Source of the DNA: Bacillus sp. J37
GTDB taxonomy: Bacteria; Bacillota; Bacilli; Bacillales; Bacillaceae
Direction: 5' to 3'
DNA length: 64,000 nt
Assembly (NCBI RefSeq): GCF_000518865.1
Contig: NZ_JAEK01000010.1
Location: 1 to 64,000, forward strand
Part shown: one piece after another, positions 39,788 through 49,259 of the stretch
How the letters are laid out: every line of letters starts with the position of its first letter
How positions within the stretch are numbered: the first letter of the stretch is position 1
The notes under the pieces: model-generated
What the model was told of the DNA's origin: nothing
Databases searched by the model: none
Seen by the model: the letters and a program-made list of their open reading frames with translations, nothing else
Made by a program: the position numbers and the translations under genes

Positions 39788-40354
39788 TCATTGTAATGTA
39801 TAACTAGAAACACTCCAATGCTTCGAGTTTTTTATTTTTTTACCTTCCCACCCTCTTGCAAGAAGCTCTTTTGCGATTAACATATTAAAAAATCCGTGAC
39901 CAACGACAACAACTGAATGATATCTTTTAGCATATTCAATAAGTTGATTCGCAGCTCGTTTTGATCTGAGCTTCGCATGCTTATAGGATTCACAGTTACT
40001 CGAATAACCACTAAACCACAAACATCTAAATAAGACTGACCACATCTGCGGGGACACTTTTATATTCAATAATCTTGTAGAAGGTATTGGCATTTCTACT
40101 TCCCGAAATATAGGATCTGTTATCAAATATGGATGATTTCGCAACAATCGAGCTGAGTCTATCGATCTTTTTAAGTCACTTGAAATAAAGACTTTAGCAT
40201 GAGCTACCTTCTGTAGCGTAGTATGAGGAAAATTTTTTTCCTCTATAACCCCATTTGAATTATACTCATTAATCCAGTCCTTAAATTCTTCACAATTTTT
40301 CCGTTGGTTGTCATTCAATAATGACCTACCGTGTCTAATCAATGAGATTTCCAT
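39788..40354 (-). CDS. Histidine phosphatase-family protein
   Basis: The 188-residue protein begins MEISLIRHGRS, the RHG motif of the phosphoglycerate mutase-like superfamily, and has the second catalytic His in VVVVGHGFFNML. Substrate unknown; such small members are mostly phosphatases. ATAGGGAGAAATAGA precedes the ATG. It follows fabZ by 25 bp on the same strand and may be cotranscribed. Confidence 0.85.
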   Translation of the reverse strand: MEISLIRHGRSLLNDNQRKNCEEFKDWINEYNSNGVIEEKNFPHTTLQKVAHAKVFISSDLKRSIDSARLLRNHPYLITDPIFREVEMPIPSTRLLNIKVSPQMWSVLFRCLWFSGYSSNCESYKHAKLRSKRAANQLIEYAKRYHSVVVVGHGFFNMLIAKELLARGWEGKKIKNSKHWSVSSYTLQ

Positions 40355-40379
40355 TCTATTTCTCCCTATAGTATAAAAT

Positions 40380-40805
40380 CTAACTTCCTAAGGCAAAAGT
40401 GATCTCTGTTTCACATACAACGTCTCCGTTAACAGATGCTACTCCTTTTCCCTTCCCAATGGATCCTTTCACTCGGGTAATTTCTACCTCAAGTATCAAT
40501 TGATCTCCGGCTTTTACTTGATTTTTAAATCGACATTGATTAACGCCAGCCAAAAGACCTAACCTTCCCTTATTCCCTTCTTTTGTTAGCATAGCAATCG
40601 CACCAACTTGTGCTAATGCTTCAACAATTAGAACACCTGGCATAACAGGAACATCTGGAAAATGCCCCAAAAAAAAATTCTCATTTGAAGGAACGTTTTT
40701 TATCCCTACTGCTCGTTTACCTACTTGTAAGTCAATCAAATTATCAACAAGTAAAAATGGATATCGGTGCATAATAATTTCTTTTATTTCATCTATATTT
40801 ACCAT
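40380..40805 (-). CDS. fabZ: 3-hydroxyacyl-[ACP] dehydratase
   Basis: The 141-residue hot-dog-fold protein has the FabZ active-site helix [12 protein letters not shown] with His48 and the VEALAQVGA segment with Glu62. It dehydrates 3-hydroxyacyl-ACP in fatty acid elongation. AAGGAGCGAGTC precedes the ATG. It is not in a fab cluster, which is usual for Bacillus fabZ. Confidence 0.93.
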   Translation of the reverse strand: MVNIDEIKEIIMHRYPFLLVDNLIDLQVGKRAVGIKNVPSNENFFLGHFPDVPVMPGVLIVEALAQVGAIAMLTKEGNKGRLGLLAGVNQCRFKNQVKAGDQLILEVEITRVKGSIGKGKGVASVNGDVVCETEITFALGS

Positions 40806-40882
40806 AGACTCGCTCCTTAATTAGTATCTTTTTCCATTTTACCACTAGTTACTATTACTTGGTACTAATTTTGATTAAAAAT

Positions 40883-40915
40883 AAAAGCTCAGTGTTTATG
40901 TCATCACTGAGCTTT
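40883..40915 (-). terminator. Terminator of the GNAT gene
   Basis: On the minus strand AAAGCTCAGTG and CACTGAGCTTT pair around ATGACATAAA, followed by TATTTTT. Confidence 0.85.
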
Positions 40916-41329
40916 CTATAAAATAAGAGACATTCCCGGTGCATCTTGTTCTCTTTCCTCAAAACCTAATTTTTTATAAAAATGTTGTTTGCCCTTTGCC
41001 GAGAAAAGTTGAATCGATTGGATACCTGACTCTTTGCATTTTTTAAGAAGCAGTTCAATAATTTGTTTGCCAAGCCCTTGATTTTGATAGGTTGGATCTA
41101 CCATTACATCGCAGATGAGTGCCTGATACACACCGTCTGAAATCATTCTTCCAAATGCAATTAATTGGTCTTGATCATAAATCGATATATGAAACCAGCT
41201 GTTCTCTGCAGCTTGGTACAATTGTTCACGTGTATAGGTTCCTTTTTTATTTTTTATTAATCCACTCGCTTCATGTAGCTGAACAAATTGTTCAAAAGAA
41301 GGAAGTATATTTGAATACGTAAAGTTCAT
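40916..41329 (-). CDS. GNAT-family N-acetyltransferase
   Basis: The 137-residue protein has the acetyl-CoA-binding motif MVDPTYQNQGLGKQIIELLL (about 80-99) and ends KLGFEEREQDAPGMSL. Substrate unknown. The ATG at 41329 follows AAGGTG by 6 nt; the GTG at 41338 overlaps that site. Confidence 0.85.
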   Translation of the reverse strand: MNFTYSNILPSFEQFVQLHEASGLIKNKKGTYTREQLYQAAENSWFHISIYDQDQLIAFGRMISDGVYQALICDVMVDPTYQNQGLGKQIIELLLKKCKESGIQSIQLFSAKGKQHFYKKLGFEEREQDAPGMSLIL

Positions 41330-41440
41330 TCTTATCACCTTCTATATAAATCATGAATTTCTATGTATCTATACATATATTTATACAGTAAGTTGAATAA
41401 AAATTCAATTATATTTTTTACATTTTTTTAAATGGAATTA

Positions 41441-41466
41441 AAAAAAGACGAGTTTCCCCGTCTAAT
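41441..41466 (-). terminator. Terminator of the 63-residue gene
   Basis: On the minus strand AGACGGG and CTCGTCT frame a short loop, followed by TTTTTTT. Confidence 0.75.
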
Positions 41467-41477
41467 TTGCTCCATTA

Positions 41478-41669
41478 TTAGTTGTCTCTTTCGTCTTCAC
41501 GGTCTTCATTTGGTCTTCTTCCCCAAAGTAGTCCCCATGGATCTCTTCTTCTTTCATGATGATGGTCCTCATCGTGATCATGCTTTTTTTCTGTAATAAT
41601 TTTCACTTCTTTTGCATGAATAACTAAATTGTCAACTTTAATGACTTGTTCTTTTTTAGGCTTTGACAT
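41478..41669 (-). CDS. Small His/Asp/Glu/Arg-rich protein of unknown function
   Basis: The 63-residue protein has a first half with regular beta/helical pattern (EQVIKVDNLVIHAKEVKII) and a strongly charged second half, KKHDHDEDHHHERRRDP then WGLLWGRRPNEDREDERDN. The His/Asp cluster could bind divalent metal. GGGGGAGAAGGATT precedes the ATG. Bacillus genomes carry similar small proteins of unknown function, possibly spore-associated. Monocistronic. Confidence 0.7.
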   Translation of the reverse strand: MSKPKKEQVIKVDNLVIHAKEVKIITEKKHDHDEDHHHERRRDPWGLLWGRRPNEDREDERDN

Positions 41670-41754
41670 AATCCTTCTCCCCCATTCTCCTTAAATCGTT
41701 ACATTTTATTCAAATGGGAGAAAAGGGTATAGGCTGTCGCCGCTTTTCTTCGTA

Positions 41755-42591
41755 TTAAGCCATTTCTTTTTCACAATAATCACTAGCAATCTTTTTCACT
41801 TGTTGAATACCGTCCCAAAGGCTTCCAGGACCATCATAAACTAACGTAATCGGACCATTATAAGCTTGTGCCGCTATAATATCTAACGATTGGCGAAACT
41901 CTTCTTCATCAATGATGCCGTTTTGGTCATAATTTGCCTTTGCATGTACCGATTCCGCATATGGCATTAAATGTTTAATGGAGTCGTATTTAACATCTCT
42001 ATTAAAATTTCCAAAATCGACTGTGAGTCCTATTTCATTATTCGTTATTAATTCAATACAGTTTTCCTTCGTTGAAGAAAGCGGTTTAAAATTTTCGGTC
42101 ACAACACGGACTTTTTTTGGTATAGCGTATTCGGCCAATTCTTTTAAGCTTTCCTTCGAACGATTTAATGCTTGTATATCTGTAGGAGACGCTTCTCCAG
42201 CAACAACACGAATACTTTTAGCACCAACGATTGAAGCAATATCAATCCATTTTTTTATATATTCGATATCAGCTATTCGTCTATTATCGTCAGGCGAACT
42301 AATATCCCCATAATCGACTAGTAAACATTGAAAATTCAACTCTGCTTTTTCAAATGAATGTTTTAGCTGTAACAAATAGTCATTTTCCAAAGATGGAAAA
42401 TGAAAATGACATACTTCTAATGACTTAAATTGTTGATTAGCCAAAATCGAGGGTAATTCAAGTAATGTTGTATTTTCCGGTTGTTGTTCAATTTTTGTTT
42501 TTTGGGTTCCTTCATTTTCATCCCAATACGTCCATCTTAATGGTCCCAGTTCGCGATGAAGACTCCAGGTTGTTAGTGACAAATGTGGCAT
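41755..42591 (-). CDS. Sugar phosphate isomerase/epimerase (AP endonuclease-like TIM barrel)
   Basis: The 278-residue protein has the metal-binding residues typical of the family: Glu in VTENFKPL, Asp in LTVDFGNF, His in ESVHAKAN, and a late YDGPG. Such proteins isomerise or epimerise sugars or inositols. AGGAGGAGTTAAACT precedes the ATG. It stands alone, so the pathway is unknown. Confidence 0.85.
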   Translation of the reverse strand: MPHLSLTTWSLHRELGPLRWTYWDENEGTQKTKIEQQPENTTLLELPSILANQQFKSLEVCHFHFPSLENDYLLQLKHSFEKAELNFQCLLVDYGDISSPDDNRRIADIEYIKKWIDIASIVGAKSIRVVAGEASPTDIQALNRSKESLKELAEYAIPKKVRVVTENFKPLSSTKENCIELITNNEIGLTVDFGNFNRDVKYDSIKHLMPYAESVHAKANYDQNGIIDEEEFRQSLDIIAAQAYNGPITLVYDGPGSLWDGIQQVKKIASDYCEKEMA

Positions 42592-42685
42592 AGTTTAACT
42601 CCTCCTAATGGTTTCTCACTTATAAATTCACCGTGAGAGTGCTGTCTTCCTGCTGTTTAGACAATCCGTTTAGAGGAGTTTTTCA

Positions 42686-43213
42686 TTATTTTGCAGGATC
42701 TTGATAAATATATTTTTCATAAACAACTTGGAATCCGTACATGGCGAATGATTTTACTAAAAATAAGAGGGAAAGCTGAAATTTTGTTAATCGAACAAGA
42801 GTTACATACCCAATTTTCTTTAACCAATCTATTGTAAAATAGGTAAAAAAGGCGTCAACTACAAGGTTAATTAATATGTATAGCTTAAACTTACCAAAGG
42901 TATATTTGAGGATCCAAAGTGATCCAACGAAAAATGGTCCAAAAATTAATGGAAGCTCACCCATTACGTTCGGTTTTACGGAAAATGGGAACCACCACCA
43001 TCTTTTCTTTTCAGCTAAATAGCCTTCTGCAGTAACATAAAAACTTATAAAAAGTACAGCAGGAAGGAATCTTTTAAATACTTTTGCAGGTAAGAGCGGA
43101 ACTGATACCCAAGGCAGGAGAGTTATTAACATCATAAAGAGCTTTACGTTCCTCATTTTTCCAGACATCCTTTTTATTTTTCTCTTACATTTATCTTTCC
43201 AATTTTGGATCAT
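42686..43213 (-). CDS. Membrane protein of unknown function
   Basis: The product has up to 175 residues, a very basic N-terminus (WKDKCKRKIKRMSGKMRN) and four to five hydrophobic segments. The FSVKPNVMGELPLIFGPFFVG stretch is distinctive. It has an overall resemblance to CBO0543-type proteins such as the 33141 gene, but no clear motif match. None of the in-frame ATGs (43213, 43168, 43156) has a good ribosome binding site, so the start is uncertain. Confidence 0.6.
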   Translation of the reverse strand: MIQNWKDKCKRKIKRMSGKMRNVKLFMMLITLLPWVSVPLLPAKVFKRFLPAVLFISFYVTAEGYLAEKKRWWWFPFSVKPNVMGELPLIFGPFFVGSLWILKYTFGKFKLYILINLVVDAFFTYFTIDWLKKIGYVTLVRLTKFQLSLLFLVKSFAMYGFQVVYEKYIYQDPAK

Positions 43214-43368
43214 ATTATGTGGCTCTTCAGTATAAATTAACCAATTATATCAAGTATTCATTTCTGTCCCTCCTTCATCATAAATATAGAAACAATGACT
43301 GCTAACACAACCATTGATTTATACATGTAAAGATTCATAAAAAGGCTAAATAATAAAGGTGGGGTAAG

Positions 43369-44208
43369 ATGACATCCAATATGATACCCATTTGGGATGA
43401 ACATTTATTTTGGTTGGAGGTTTTGCAAGATCATGCTTATTTTGTGAGGGATCATCTTTCTGTAAGTGAGGCTGAATATGTAAATACATCACAGCAATAT
43501 ATCCATTTATTTGGTGAACTCTTATCCTTGTTACATTCGATTCCAAGAACAGCTCAATATTATGATGAAGCGATGATTCACTTTGCTAAAAGAGCTTGGC
43601 CTGTTTCTAAAGGCTATTATGAATTTGAAGGGAAACTGCAATCACTTCGTATTGATAATAAAGTAAACTTAAATCTCTCTCCTACATATTTAAATGGAAC
43701 ACTTGGTGAAAATCAGGAGTACCTGCGAATCTTAACGTTTCTAGCACAAGGGAAAAACCCTGTACCTCTACCCTTAGTAGATTTAATGGACTTATGGCTT
43801 GAGGATCAATTAGGACATGTCGTTCTTTTCGAAAACATACTTGATCCAATAGAATTGATGGTAACTAGGCAAGCAGAAGTCTATAAAAGCCGTTATCAGG
43901 CATTTATTATTCAAAATCGACATTTAAAAGGTTATTTACGATTTAAAAAACCTAATTTTGCGAGACAAAAAGAATTTGCCAATGATGTAGGAAAAACAAC
44001 AATTGAAATGAGCAAGTTTATTAATAGTATGATAATTAAGTATAAAGAAAATAAGTTGCTTAATAAATCGACACTCCGTTTCCTTGAACATCATTTTCCC
44101 GAAACATGCTATTTTATTAAAAAGTTAAGCTATTACGCTCCAAGTTTACATGAAGAAGCAAGGAAGTGTTCCCTAAAAAGACCATCATATTCGAACGAAT
44201 CTTATTAA
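43369..44208 (+). CDS. DUF2935-domain protein
   Basis: The 279-residue helical protein has two repeats of the ferritin-like DUF2935 fold. The first opens with DEHLFWLEVLQDHAYFVRDHL and the second holds EDQLGHVVLFENILDP. His and Glu residues in these helices could bind metal, though no function is known. The family is common in spore formers. AAGGTGGGGTAAG precedes the ATG, and a terminator follows. Confidence 0.82.
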   Translation: MTSNMIPIWDEHLFWLEVLQDHAYFVRDHLSVSEAEYVNTSQQYIHLFGELLSLLHSIPRTAQYYDEAMIHFAKRAWPVSKGYYEFEGKLQSLRIDNKVNLNLSPTYLNGTLGENQEYLRILTFLAQGKNPVPLPLVDLMDLWLEDQLGHVVLFENILDPIELMVTRQAEVYKSRYQAFIIQNRHLKGYLRFKKPNFARQKEFANDVGKTTIEMSKFINSMIIKYKENKLLNKSTLRFLEHHFPETCYFIKKLSYYAPSLHEEARKCSLKRPSYSNESY

Positions 44209-44221
44209 AGAAATCACTAAA

Positions 44222-44252
44222 AAACGTCGAGTAGCCATTGACTCGACGTTTA
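44222..44252. terminator. Bidirectional terminator
   Basis: AAACGTCGAGT pairs with ACTCGACGTTT between the DUF2935 gene and the converging gntK. Confidence 0.88.
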
Positions 44253-44262
44253 GTTAAGTTAA

Positions 44263-45798
44263 TTAAAGGAATTTTTGTTGAAACGCACTAATCGCATTGT
44301 ATTCATTTTCTAATAGTCTTGGAAGACGAATAAATATTGGCATAAGCTCTCGATAGGCAGCTGTTGCTTCTTTTTTTGGTTGATGAGAATGGATAGAGCC
44401 GACCATTTTCTCGACTTCACTTAATGAGTCAATTTCTCCTAAACCGTACATGCCTAGAACAATTGCCCCTAAACATGAGCTTTCGAAGCTTTCAGGAATG
44501 GTTACTTCTTGATCAAATACATCTGCAAGCATTTGTCTCCAAAGCTCCGATCTTGCAAATCCCCCCGTTGCTTGTACGCGTGTTGGCGTTCCAATCAGTT
44601 CTTCAAGTGCCAGCAGCACACTATATAGATTCAGCATAACTCCTTCCAACACTGCACGAATCATATGTTCTTTTTTATGGTGCATTCCTAAGCCGAAGAA
44701 CGAGCCTCTTGCATTTGCATTCCATAAAGGAGCCCTTTCACCTGCCAAATATGGATGAAATAATAGTCCATTCGATCCTGGTGGAACTGTCGAAGCTATT
44801 TTTGTTAACACTTCATATGGATCGATTCCTAAACGTTTAGCCGTTTCCACCTCGGCATTTGCTAATTCATCACGTACCCAGCGGAAAATCATTCCTCCAT
44901 TATTAACAGGCCCACCGATCACCCAATGCTTTTCGGTTAAGGCATAACAAAAAATACGGCCCTTTGGATCTGTCACCGGACGGTCTGTGACAGCCCGAAT
45001 CGCACCACTTGTCCCTATCGTCACAGCCACTACCCCAGGCTCAATAGCATTCACCCCAAGGTTGGAAAGTACACCATCACTTGCTCCAACGATGAAAGGG
45101 ATGTCTTCAGGGAGCCCGGTTAATTTTGCAAATTCGATTGACATCCCTTTTAGACTCTCAGTTGTGCTGACAGGCTTTGATAATTGATCTTTACTCACAC
45201 CGGCAATCTCAAGTGCCTCTTCATCCCAATCTAAGTTTTCCAAATGGAACATCCCTGTTGCTGAAGCAATTGAATAATCGATCACATATTCACCGAATAA
45301 ACGATAAAATACATATTCTTTAATAGAAATAAATTTATTCTTAGGCTGAAGTAATTCTGGATGTTCATTTTTCAACCATAATAACTTAACCAATGGAGAC
45401 ATTGGATGAATGGGAGTACCTGTACGTAAATAAATATCATGGCCATTGTATTCATTTTTTAATTTATCCGCATAATCGGCACTTCTGTTATCAGCCCAAG
45501 TAATAGAAGGAGTTAGCGGCATTCCCTCATTGTCCATGACAATTAAACTGTGCATAGCTGAACTAAAGGATACAAATTGAATTTCTCGACCTGTAATGTT
45601 GGCTTCTAGTAAACTATTCTTCATAACCGTTAAAACAGCTTGGAAAATTTCCTCCGGATCCTGTACTGCCGTTACAGGAGTTGGTGTATGAAGTGGATAC
45701 TCTACACCAAAGCGGCTGATTGCTTTCCCCTCTTTATTAAAAATAACGGCTTTTGTGCTCGTTGTTCCTATGTCAACACCCATCATGTACTTGCTCAT
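44263..45798 (-). CDS. gntK: Gluconokinase, FGGY family
   Basis: The 511-residue kinase has the N-terminal phosphate-binding GVDIGTTSTKAV, and the FGGY signatures GPVNNGGMIFRW and VQATGGFARSELWRQMLADV. It phosphorylates D-gluconate to 6-phosphogluconate. ATG 45798 is used because TTTAGGAGGAATATT precedes it; the TTG just upstream is less likely. It is the third gene of the gnd-gntP-gntK operon, and its product feeds Gnd. Confidence 0.92.
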   Translation of the reverse strand: MSKYMMGVDIGTTSTKAVIFNKEGKAISRFGVEYPLHTPTPVTAVQDPEEIFQAVLTVMKNSLLEANITGREIQFVSFSSAMHSLIVMDNEGMPLTPSITWADNRSADYADKLKNEYNGHDIYLRTGTPIHPMSPLVKLLWLKNEHPELLQPKNKFISIKEYVFYRLFGEYVIDYSIASATGMFHLENLDWDEEALEIAGVSKDQLSKPVSTTESLKGMSIEFAKLTGLPEDIPFIVGASDGVLSNLGVNAIEPGVVAVTIGTSGAIRAVTDRPVTDPKGRIFCYALTEKHWVIGGPVNNGGMIFRWVRDELANAEVETAKRLGIDPYEVLTKIASTVPPGSNGLLFHPYLAGERAPLWNANARGSFFGLGMHHKKEHMIRAVLEGVMLNLYSVLLALEELIGTPTRVQATGGFARSELWRQMLADVFDQEVTIPESFESSCLGAIVLGMYGLGEIDSLSEVEKMVGSIHSHQPKKEATAAYRELMPIFIRLPRLLENEYNAISAFQQKFL

Positions 45799-45819
45799 CA
45801 ATATTCCTCCTAAATGTGA

Positions 45820-45856
45820 GAAAAGGGAAAACCATCAGGTTGTCCCCTTTTCAAAA
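45820..45856 (-). other. Intercistronic hairpin between gntP and gntK
   Basis: GAAAAGGG and CCCCTTTTC frame AAACC ATCA GGTT. It could end part of the transcripts or protect the upstream message. There is no clear T tract on the minus strand beyond the stem. Confidence 0.45.
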
Positions 45857-47200
45857 TTATCCAATAAAGACGCCTAAAATTAATGCCACTGCGACACCTA
45901 CTAAACCGATGAGTGTTTCCATCACAGTCCAAGATTTTAATGTGTCTTTTACACTTAAACCAAAATACCGCCCTACCAACCAGAAGCCTGAATCATTTAC
46001 ATGAGATAAAACAGTTGCTCCTGAAGCGATTGAAATAACGAGTAAACCTAAAACCGGACCTTCTAGATTTAGCATTTCAATAAGTGGTGCCATTAACCCT
46101 GCTGCTGTTACCATGGAAACCGTTGCTGAACCTTGTGCAACACGGACAGCCGCAGCAATTAAAAACGCTAACAAAATTGGTGGTAAAGGAGAACCAGCCA
46201 TCATTTCACCAAGTACTTCACCAACACCGGAATCAATTAAGACCTGCTTAAACACACCGCCGGCACCTGTAACTAAAATAATAATCCCTGCCGGTTCCAA
46301 AGCTTTTGTTGCAATATCCTGTACTTCTTGACGAGAATACCCTCTTTTTGTACCTAAGAAAACGAATGTTAAGATTGTTGCGATTGTTAATGCCACAAAT
46401 GGGTGACCTAAGAATGTTAAAATTTGACGAATGATATTTCCTTCTTCTAATAATACACCTGAAACCGTATTCAGTAAAATCAGTACTAACGGAATCATAA
46501 TTAATGAAGCAATTAATTTAAAGCTCGGTAATTCTTTATCATACTCTATTTCTTCAAGATTCATATAATCTGGAACAATAACATGTAATTTCTTTGAGAT
46601 ATATTTTGCAAAAAGTGGTCCTGCGATAATCATTGCCGGGATACCTGCAATTGTACCGAATAAAATAACCCAACCAAGATCTGCTCCAATTAAATCAGCT
46701 ACCGCAATTGGTCCTGGAGTTGGCGGTATAAAACTGTGTGTAACAGCCAAACCAGCAAGCAATGGAATTCCATAATATAAAAGAGATTTTCCTGTTTTCT
46801 TTGCTAAACCGTATACAATTGGAACTAAAATAATAAAACCTACGTCAAAGAAAACCGGAATTGCTACTAAAAATCCTGTAATACCTAATGCCCACTGTGA
46901 TTTATCTTCACCAAATTTTTTCACAAGTGTTTGAGCTAAACGTTCAGCACCGCCAGATACTTCAAGCATTTGACCAAACATAGCACCTAAACCAACTACG
47001 ACAGCTACAAATCCAAGTGTTCCACCCATACCGTTTTGCATGGATGTAACGACATCATTTAAAGGCATTCCCGCTAAAATACCTACAATTAAACTGACTA
47101 ATAATAATGAAACGAATGCATGTAGTTTTGTACGAATAACTAAAAATAATAGAAGAAAAATTCCGGCTAATGCCACTAAAATCAACATTTGATCTGACAT
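45857..47200 (-). CDS. gntP: Gluconate:proton symporter, GntP family
   Basis: The 447-residue membrane protein has about 12 helices and typical GntP motifs: FFDVGFIILVPIVYG, FIPPTPGPIAVADLIGADLG and VSHVNDSGFWLVGRYF-like (LSHVNDSGFWLV). It imports D-gluconate. AGAGAGGTAGTGAAATAAT precedes the ATG. It lies between gnd and gntK in the gluconate operon. Confidence 0.93.
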   Translation of the reverse strand: MSDQMLILVALAGIFLLLFLVIRTKLHAFVSLLLVSLIVGILAGMPLNDVVTSMQNGMGGTLGFVAVVVGLGAMFGQMLEVSGGAERLAQTLVKKFGEDKSQWALGITGFLVAIPVFFDVGFIILVPIVYGLAKKTGKSLLYYGIPLLAGLAVTHSFIPPTPGPIAVADLIGADLGWVILFGTIAGIPAMIIAGPLFAKYISKKLHVIVPDYMNLEEIEYDKELPSFKLIASLIMIPLVLILLNTVSGVLLEEGNIIRQILTFLGHPFVALTIATILTFVFLGTKRGYSRQEVQDIATKALEPAGIIILVTGAGGVFKQVLIDSGVGEVLGEMMAGSPLPPILLAFLIAAAVRVAQGSATVSMVTAAGLMAPLIEMLNLEGPVLGLLVISIASGATVLSHVNDSGFWLVGRYFGLSVKDTLKSWTVMETLIGLVGVAVALILGVFIG

Positions 47201-47312
47201 ATTATTTCACTACCTCTCTATGATGTAACAAATCATTTTGGAAATAAGAAGAAAGCAGTCATTTAAAACTCTGTCTTCTTATTTCATAGTCTTTCTTATT
47301 TATGGAAAATAA

Positions 47313-48209
47313 TCATTTTTTCTCTACTGCGTGACCGCCAAATTCATTTCGCAAAGCTGCCACCACTTTTCCGGTAAATGTGTCATCCTCAAGAGAACGA
47401 TAACGCATCATTAACGCAAGAGTTATAACTGGTGCAGCTGTTTGAAGATCCAACGCTGTTTCAACAGTCCATTTCCCCTCACCTGATGAATACATGATCC
47501 CTTTAATGCCTTCAAGCTTTTCATCTTTTGAAAAAGCATTTTCAGTTAATTCCATTAACCAAGATCGAATGACAGACCCGTTGTTCCATACTCTTGCTAC
47601 CTTTTCATAATCATAGTCAAACGGACTTTTCTCCAGAAGATCAAATCCTTCAGCAATCGCTTGCATCATCCCGTACTCAATACCGTTATGAACCATTTTT
47701 AGAAAATGTCCGCTTCCGGCTTTTCCAGAATATAGGTAACCGTTTTCAACTGTGATATCTTTAAATATCGGTTCTATCTCTTTGAAAACCTCTTCATTTC
47801 CTCCGATCATTGTACAAGCACCATTACGAGCACCGTCTACTCCACCACTTGTACCACAATCAAAGAAATAAATCCCTTTTTCTTCACATTTCTCATTACG
47901 TTTAAGTGAATCTTTGTAATGAGCATTTCCACCATCTATAATCCGATCTCCCTCTTCTAAAAATGGAAGCAATTGTTCAAAAACAGATTGAGTTGCATCA
48001 CCTGCAGGTACCATCATCCAAACTGTCCTTGGCTTTGAAAGGTTGCTAACAAGTTGTTTAATCGTGTCAGCTGTTTGAACTCCTATGGAAGAAATTTTTT
48101 TCATAGATTCATGATTTGCATCAAAGGCTACAACATCGTACTCTTTATCTACTAAATTAAGAGATAGCTGATATCCCATCTTTCCTAGACCTATCATTCC
48201 TATTTGCAT
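47313..48209 (-). CDS. gntZ: 6-phosphogluconate dehydrogenase, short decarboxylating type (paralogue 2)
   Basis: The 298-residue protein has IGMIGLGKMGYQ at its start, GTSGGVDGARNG and LKMVHNGIEYGMM. It is collinear and strongly similar to the 19936 protein (both end in FGGHAVEKK), so the two are paralogues. Being the first gene of the gluconate operon, it oxidises the 6-phosphogluconate formed by GntK, as GntZ does in B. subtilis, although GntZ there is of the long type. AGTTAGGATGATTTAAAC precedes the ATG. Confidence 0.9.
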   Translation of the reverse strand: MQIGMIGLGKMGYQLSLNLVDKEYDVVAFDANHESMKKISSIGVQTADTIKQLVSNLSKPRTVWMMVPAGDATQSVFEQLLPFLEEGDRIIDGGNAHYKDSLKRNEKCEEKGIYFFDCGTSGGVDGARNGACTMIGGNEEVFKEIEPIFKDITVENGYLYSGKAGSGHFLKMVHNGIEYGMMQAIAEGFDLLEKSPFDYDYEKVARVWNNGSVIRSWLMELTENAFSKDEKLEGIKGIMYSSGEGKWTVETALDLQTAAPVITLALMMRYRSLEDDTFTGKVVAALRNEFGGHAVEKK

Positions 48210-48261
48210 GTTTAAATCATCCTAACTGTTACGGAATTAATTTTCTTGATATCTTCATTAT

Positions 48262-48330
48262 AAGAAAAAAATTTCTTTTTGCAAGCGTAATCAGAAAAAT
48301 ATTTTTTCTTTTCCAGAAATTTAGTATAAT
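48262..48330. promoter_or_regulatory. Divergent gnt/RpiR promoter region with GAAA...TTTC palindromes
   Basis: AAGAAAAAAATTTCTT (48262-48277) and GAAAAATATTTTTTC (48294-48308) are A/T-rich inverted repeats of the kind bound by RpiR-family regulators. A TATAAT at 48325-48330 is a good -10 for the RpiR gene. The position between the gluconate operon and the regulator fits a shared operator. Inferred. Confidence 0.4.
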
Positions 48331-48357
48331 AAAAGAAAGCCCTATCAGGAGTGAACC

Positions 48358-49215
48358 ATGATGAAAAAGTCTCAAGAACCATGTCTAGTCACCATTCGAA
48401 AGCTTTATCCAAAGTTTAGTGTGACAGAAAGAAAAATTGCCGATTTTATTTTAAAAAATCCAAATAAGATTATACATTCTTCCATTAATCAATTAGCTGA
48501 GGATTTAGAGGTAGCTGATTCAACTGTTTTCCGTTTTTGCAAACGAGTAGGTTATAAAGGATACCAAGCGATGAAAATCGCGCTCGCTTCAGAGGTTGTT
48601 TCCCCTCTACAGGATATTCATGAAAAAGTCACTGAAGGTGATACTGTTGATACCATCGCCACAAAAGTCGTTCGTTCTAATATGAAAACGCTTGAAGATA
48701 CACTCTCGATCTTAAATGAAGAACAGATTCAATTAGCTGTTGACAGTATGATCGGAGCAAATACGATTGAATTCTTTGGAAGCGGCGGTTCAAGCATTAT
48801 TGCACTCGATGCCTATCATAAGTTAGTTCGAACCGGATTAAAAGTACACGCTGTTATCGATACACATTTCCAGCTTATGGCTGCATCGCAAATGACAGAA
48901 AAAGATTGTGCGGTATTTATCTCCCATTCTGGCTCATCAAAAGATATTCTTCATATTTTAAATATCGTCAAATCAACCGGAGCGAAGATGATTGCCATTA
49001 CAAACTATGCAAAATCACCATTAAGTGCAGCAGTTGATATCCCCCTTTATACCGTATCAGATGAAACAGAGTATCGTTCTGAGGCATTATCATCACGAAT
49101 TGCACAGTTAACAATAATTGATGTGTTATATGTAAATATCTTGATGAAACGTGGCAAGGAAGGAACAGAAGCGTTAAAGAAAATGCGCGAGGCGATCCTG
49201 GTTAAAAGAATTTAA
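48358..49215 (+). CDS. RpiR/MurR-family regulator of the gluconate operon
   Basis: The 285-residue protein has an N-terminal RpiR helix-turn-helix (about 12-80; NQLAEDLEVADSTVFRFCKRV) and a C-terminal SIS sugar-phosphate-binding domain (125-265, with FFGSGGSSIIALD and FISHSGSSKDILH). Its SIS domain probably senses 6-phosphogluconate or a related ester. It is divergent from gnd-gntP-gntK, where B. subtilis uses the unrelated GntR. AGGAGTGAACC precedes the first of two adjacent ATGs. A terminator follows. Confidence 0.88.
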   Translation: MMKKSQEPCLVTIRKLYPKFSVTERKIADFILKNPNKIIHSSINQLAEDLEVADSTVFRFCKRVGYKGYQAMKIALASEVVSPLQDIHEKVTEGDTVDTIATKVVRSNMKTLEDTLSILNEEQIQLAVDSMIGANTIEFFGSGGSSIIALDAYHKLVRTGLKVHAVIDTHFQLMAASQMTEKDCAVFISHSGSSKDILHILNIVKSTGAKMIAITNYAKSPLSAAVDIPLYTVSDETEYRSEALSSRIAQLTIIDVLYVNILMKRGKEGTEALKKMREAILVKRI

Positions 49216-49218
49216 ACA

Positions 49219-49257
49219 AAAAGCAGAGACGAATCTAAACCTCGCCTCTGCTTTTTT
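49219..49257. terminator. Terminator between the RpiR gene and pepF
   Basis: AAAAGCAGAG and CTCTGCTTTT enclose a 17-base loop with a T tract after it; it serves both converging genes. Confidence 0.85.
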
Positions 49258-49259
49258 GT

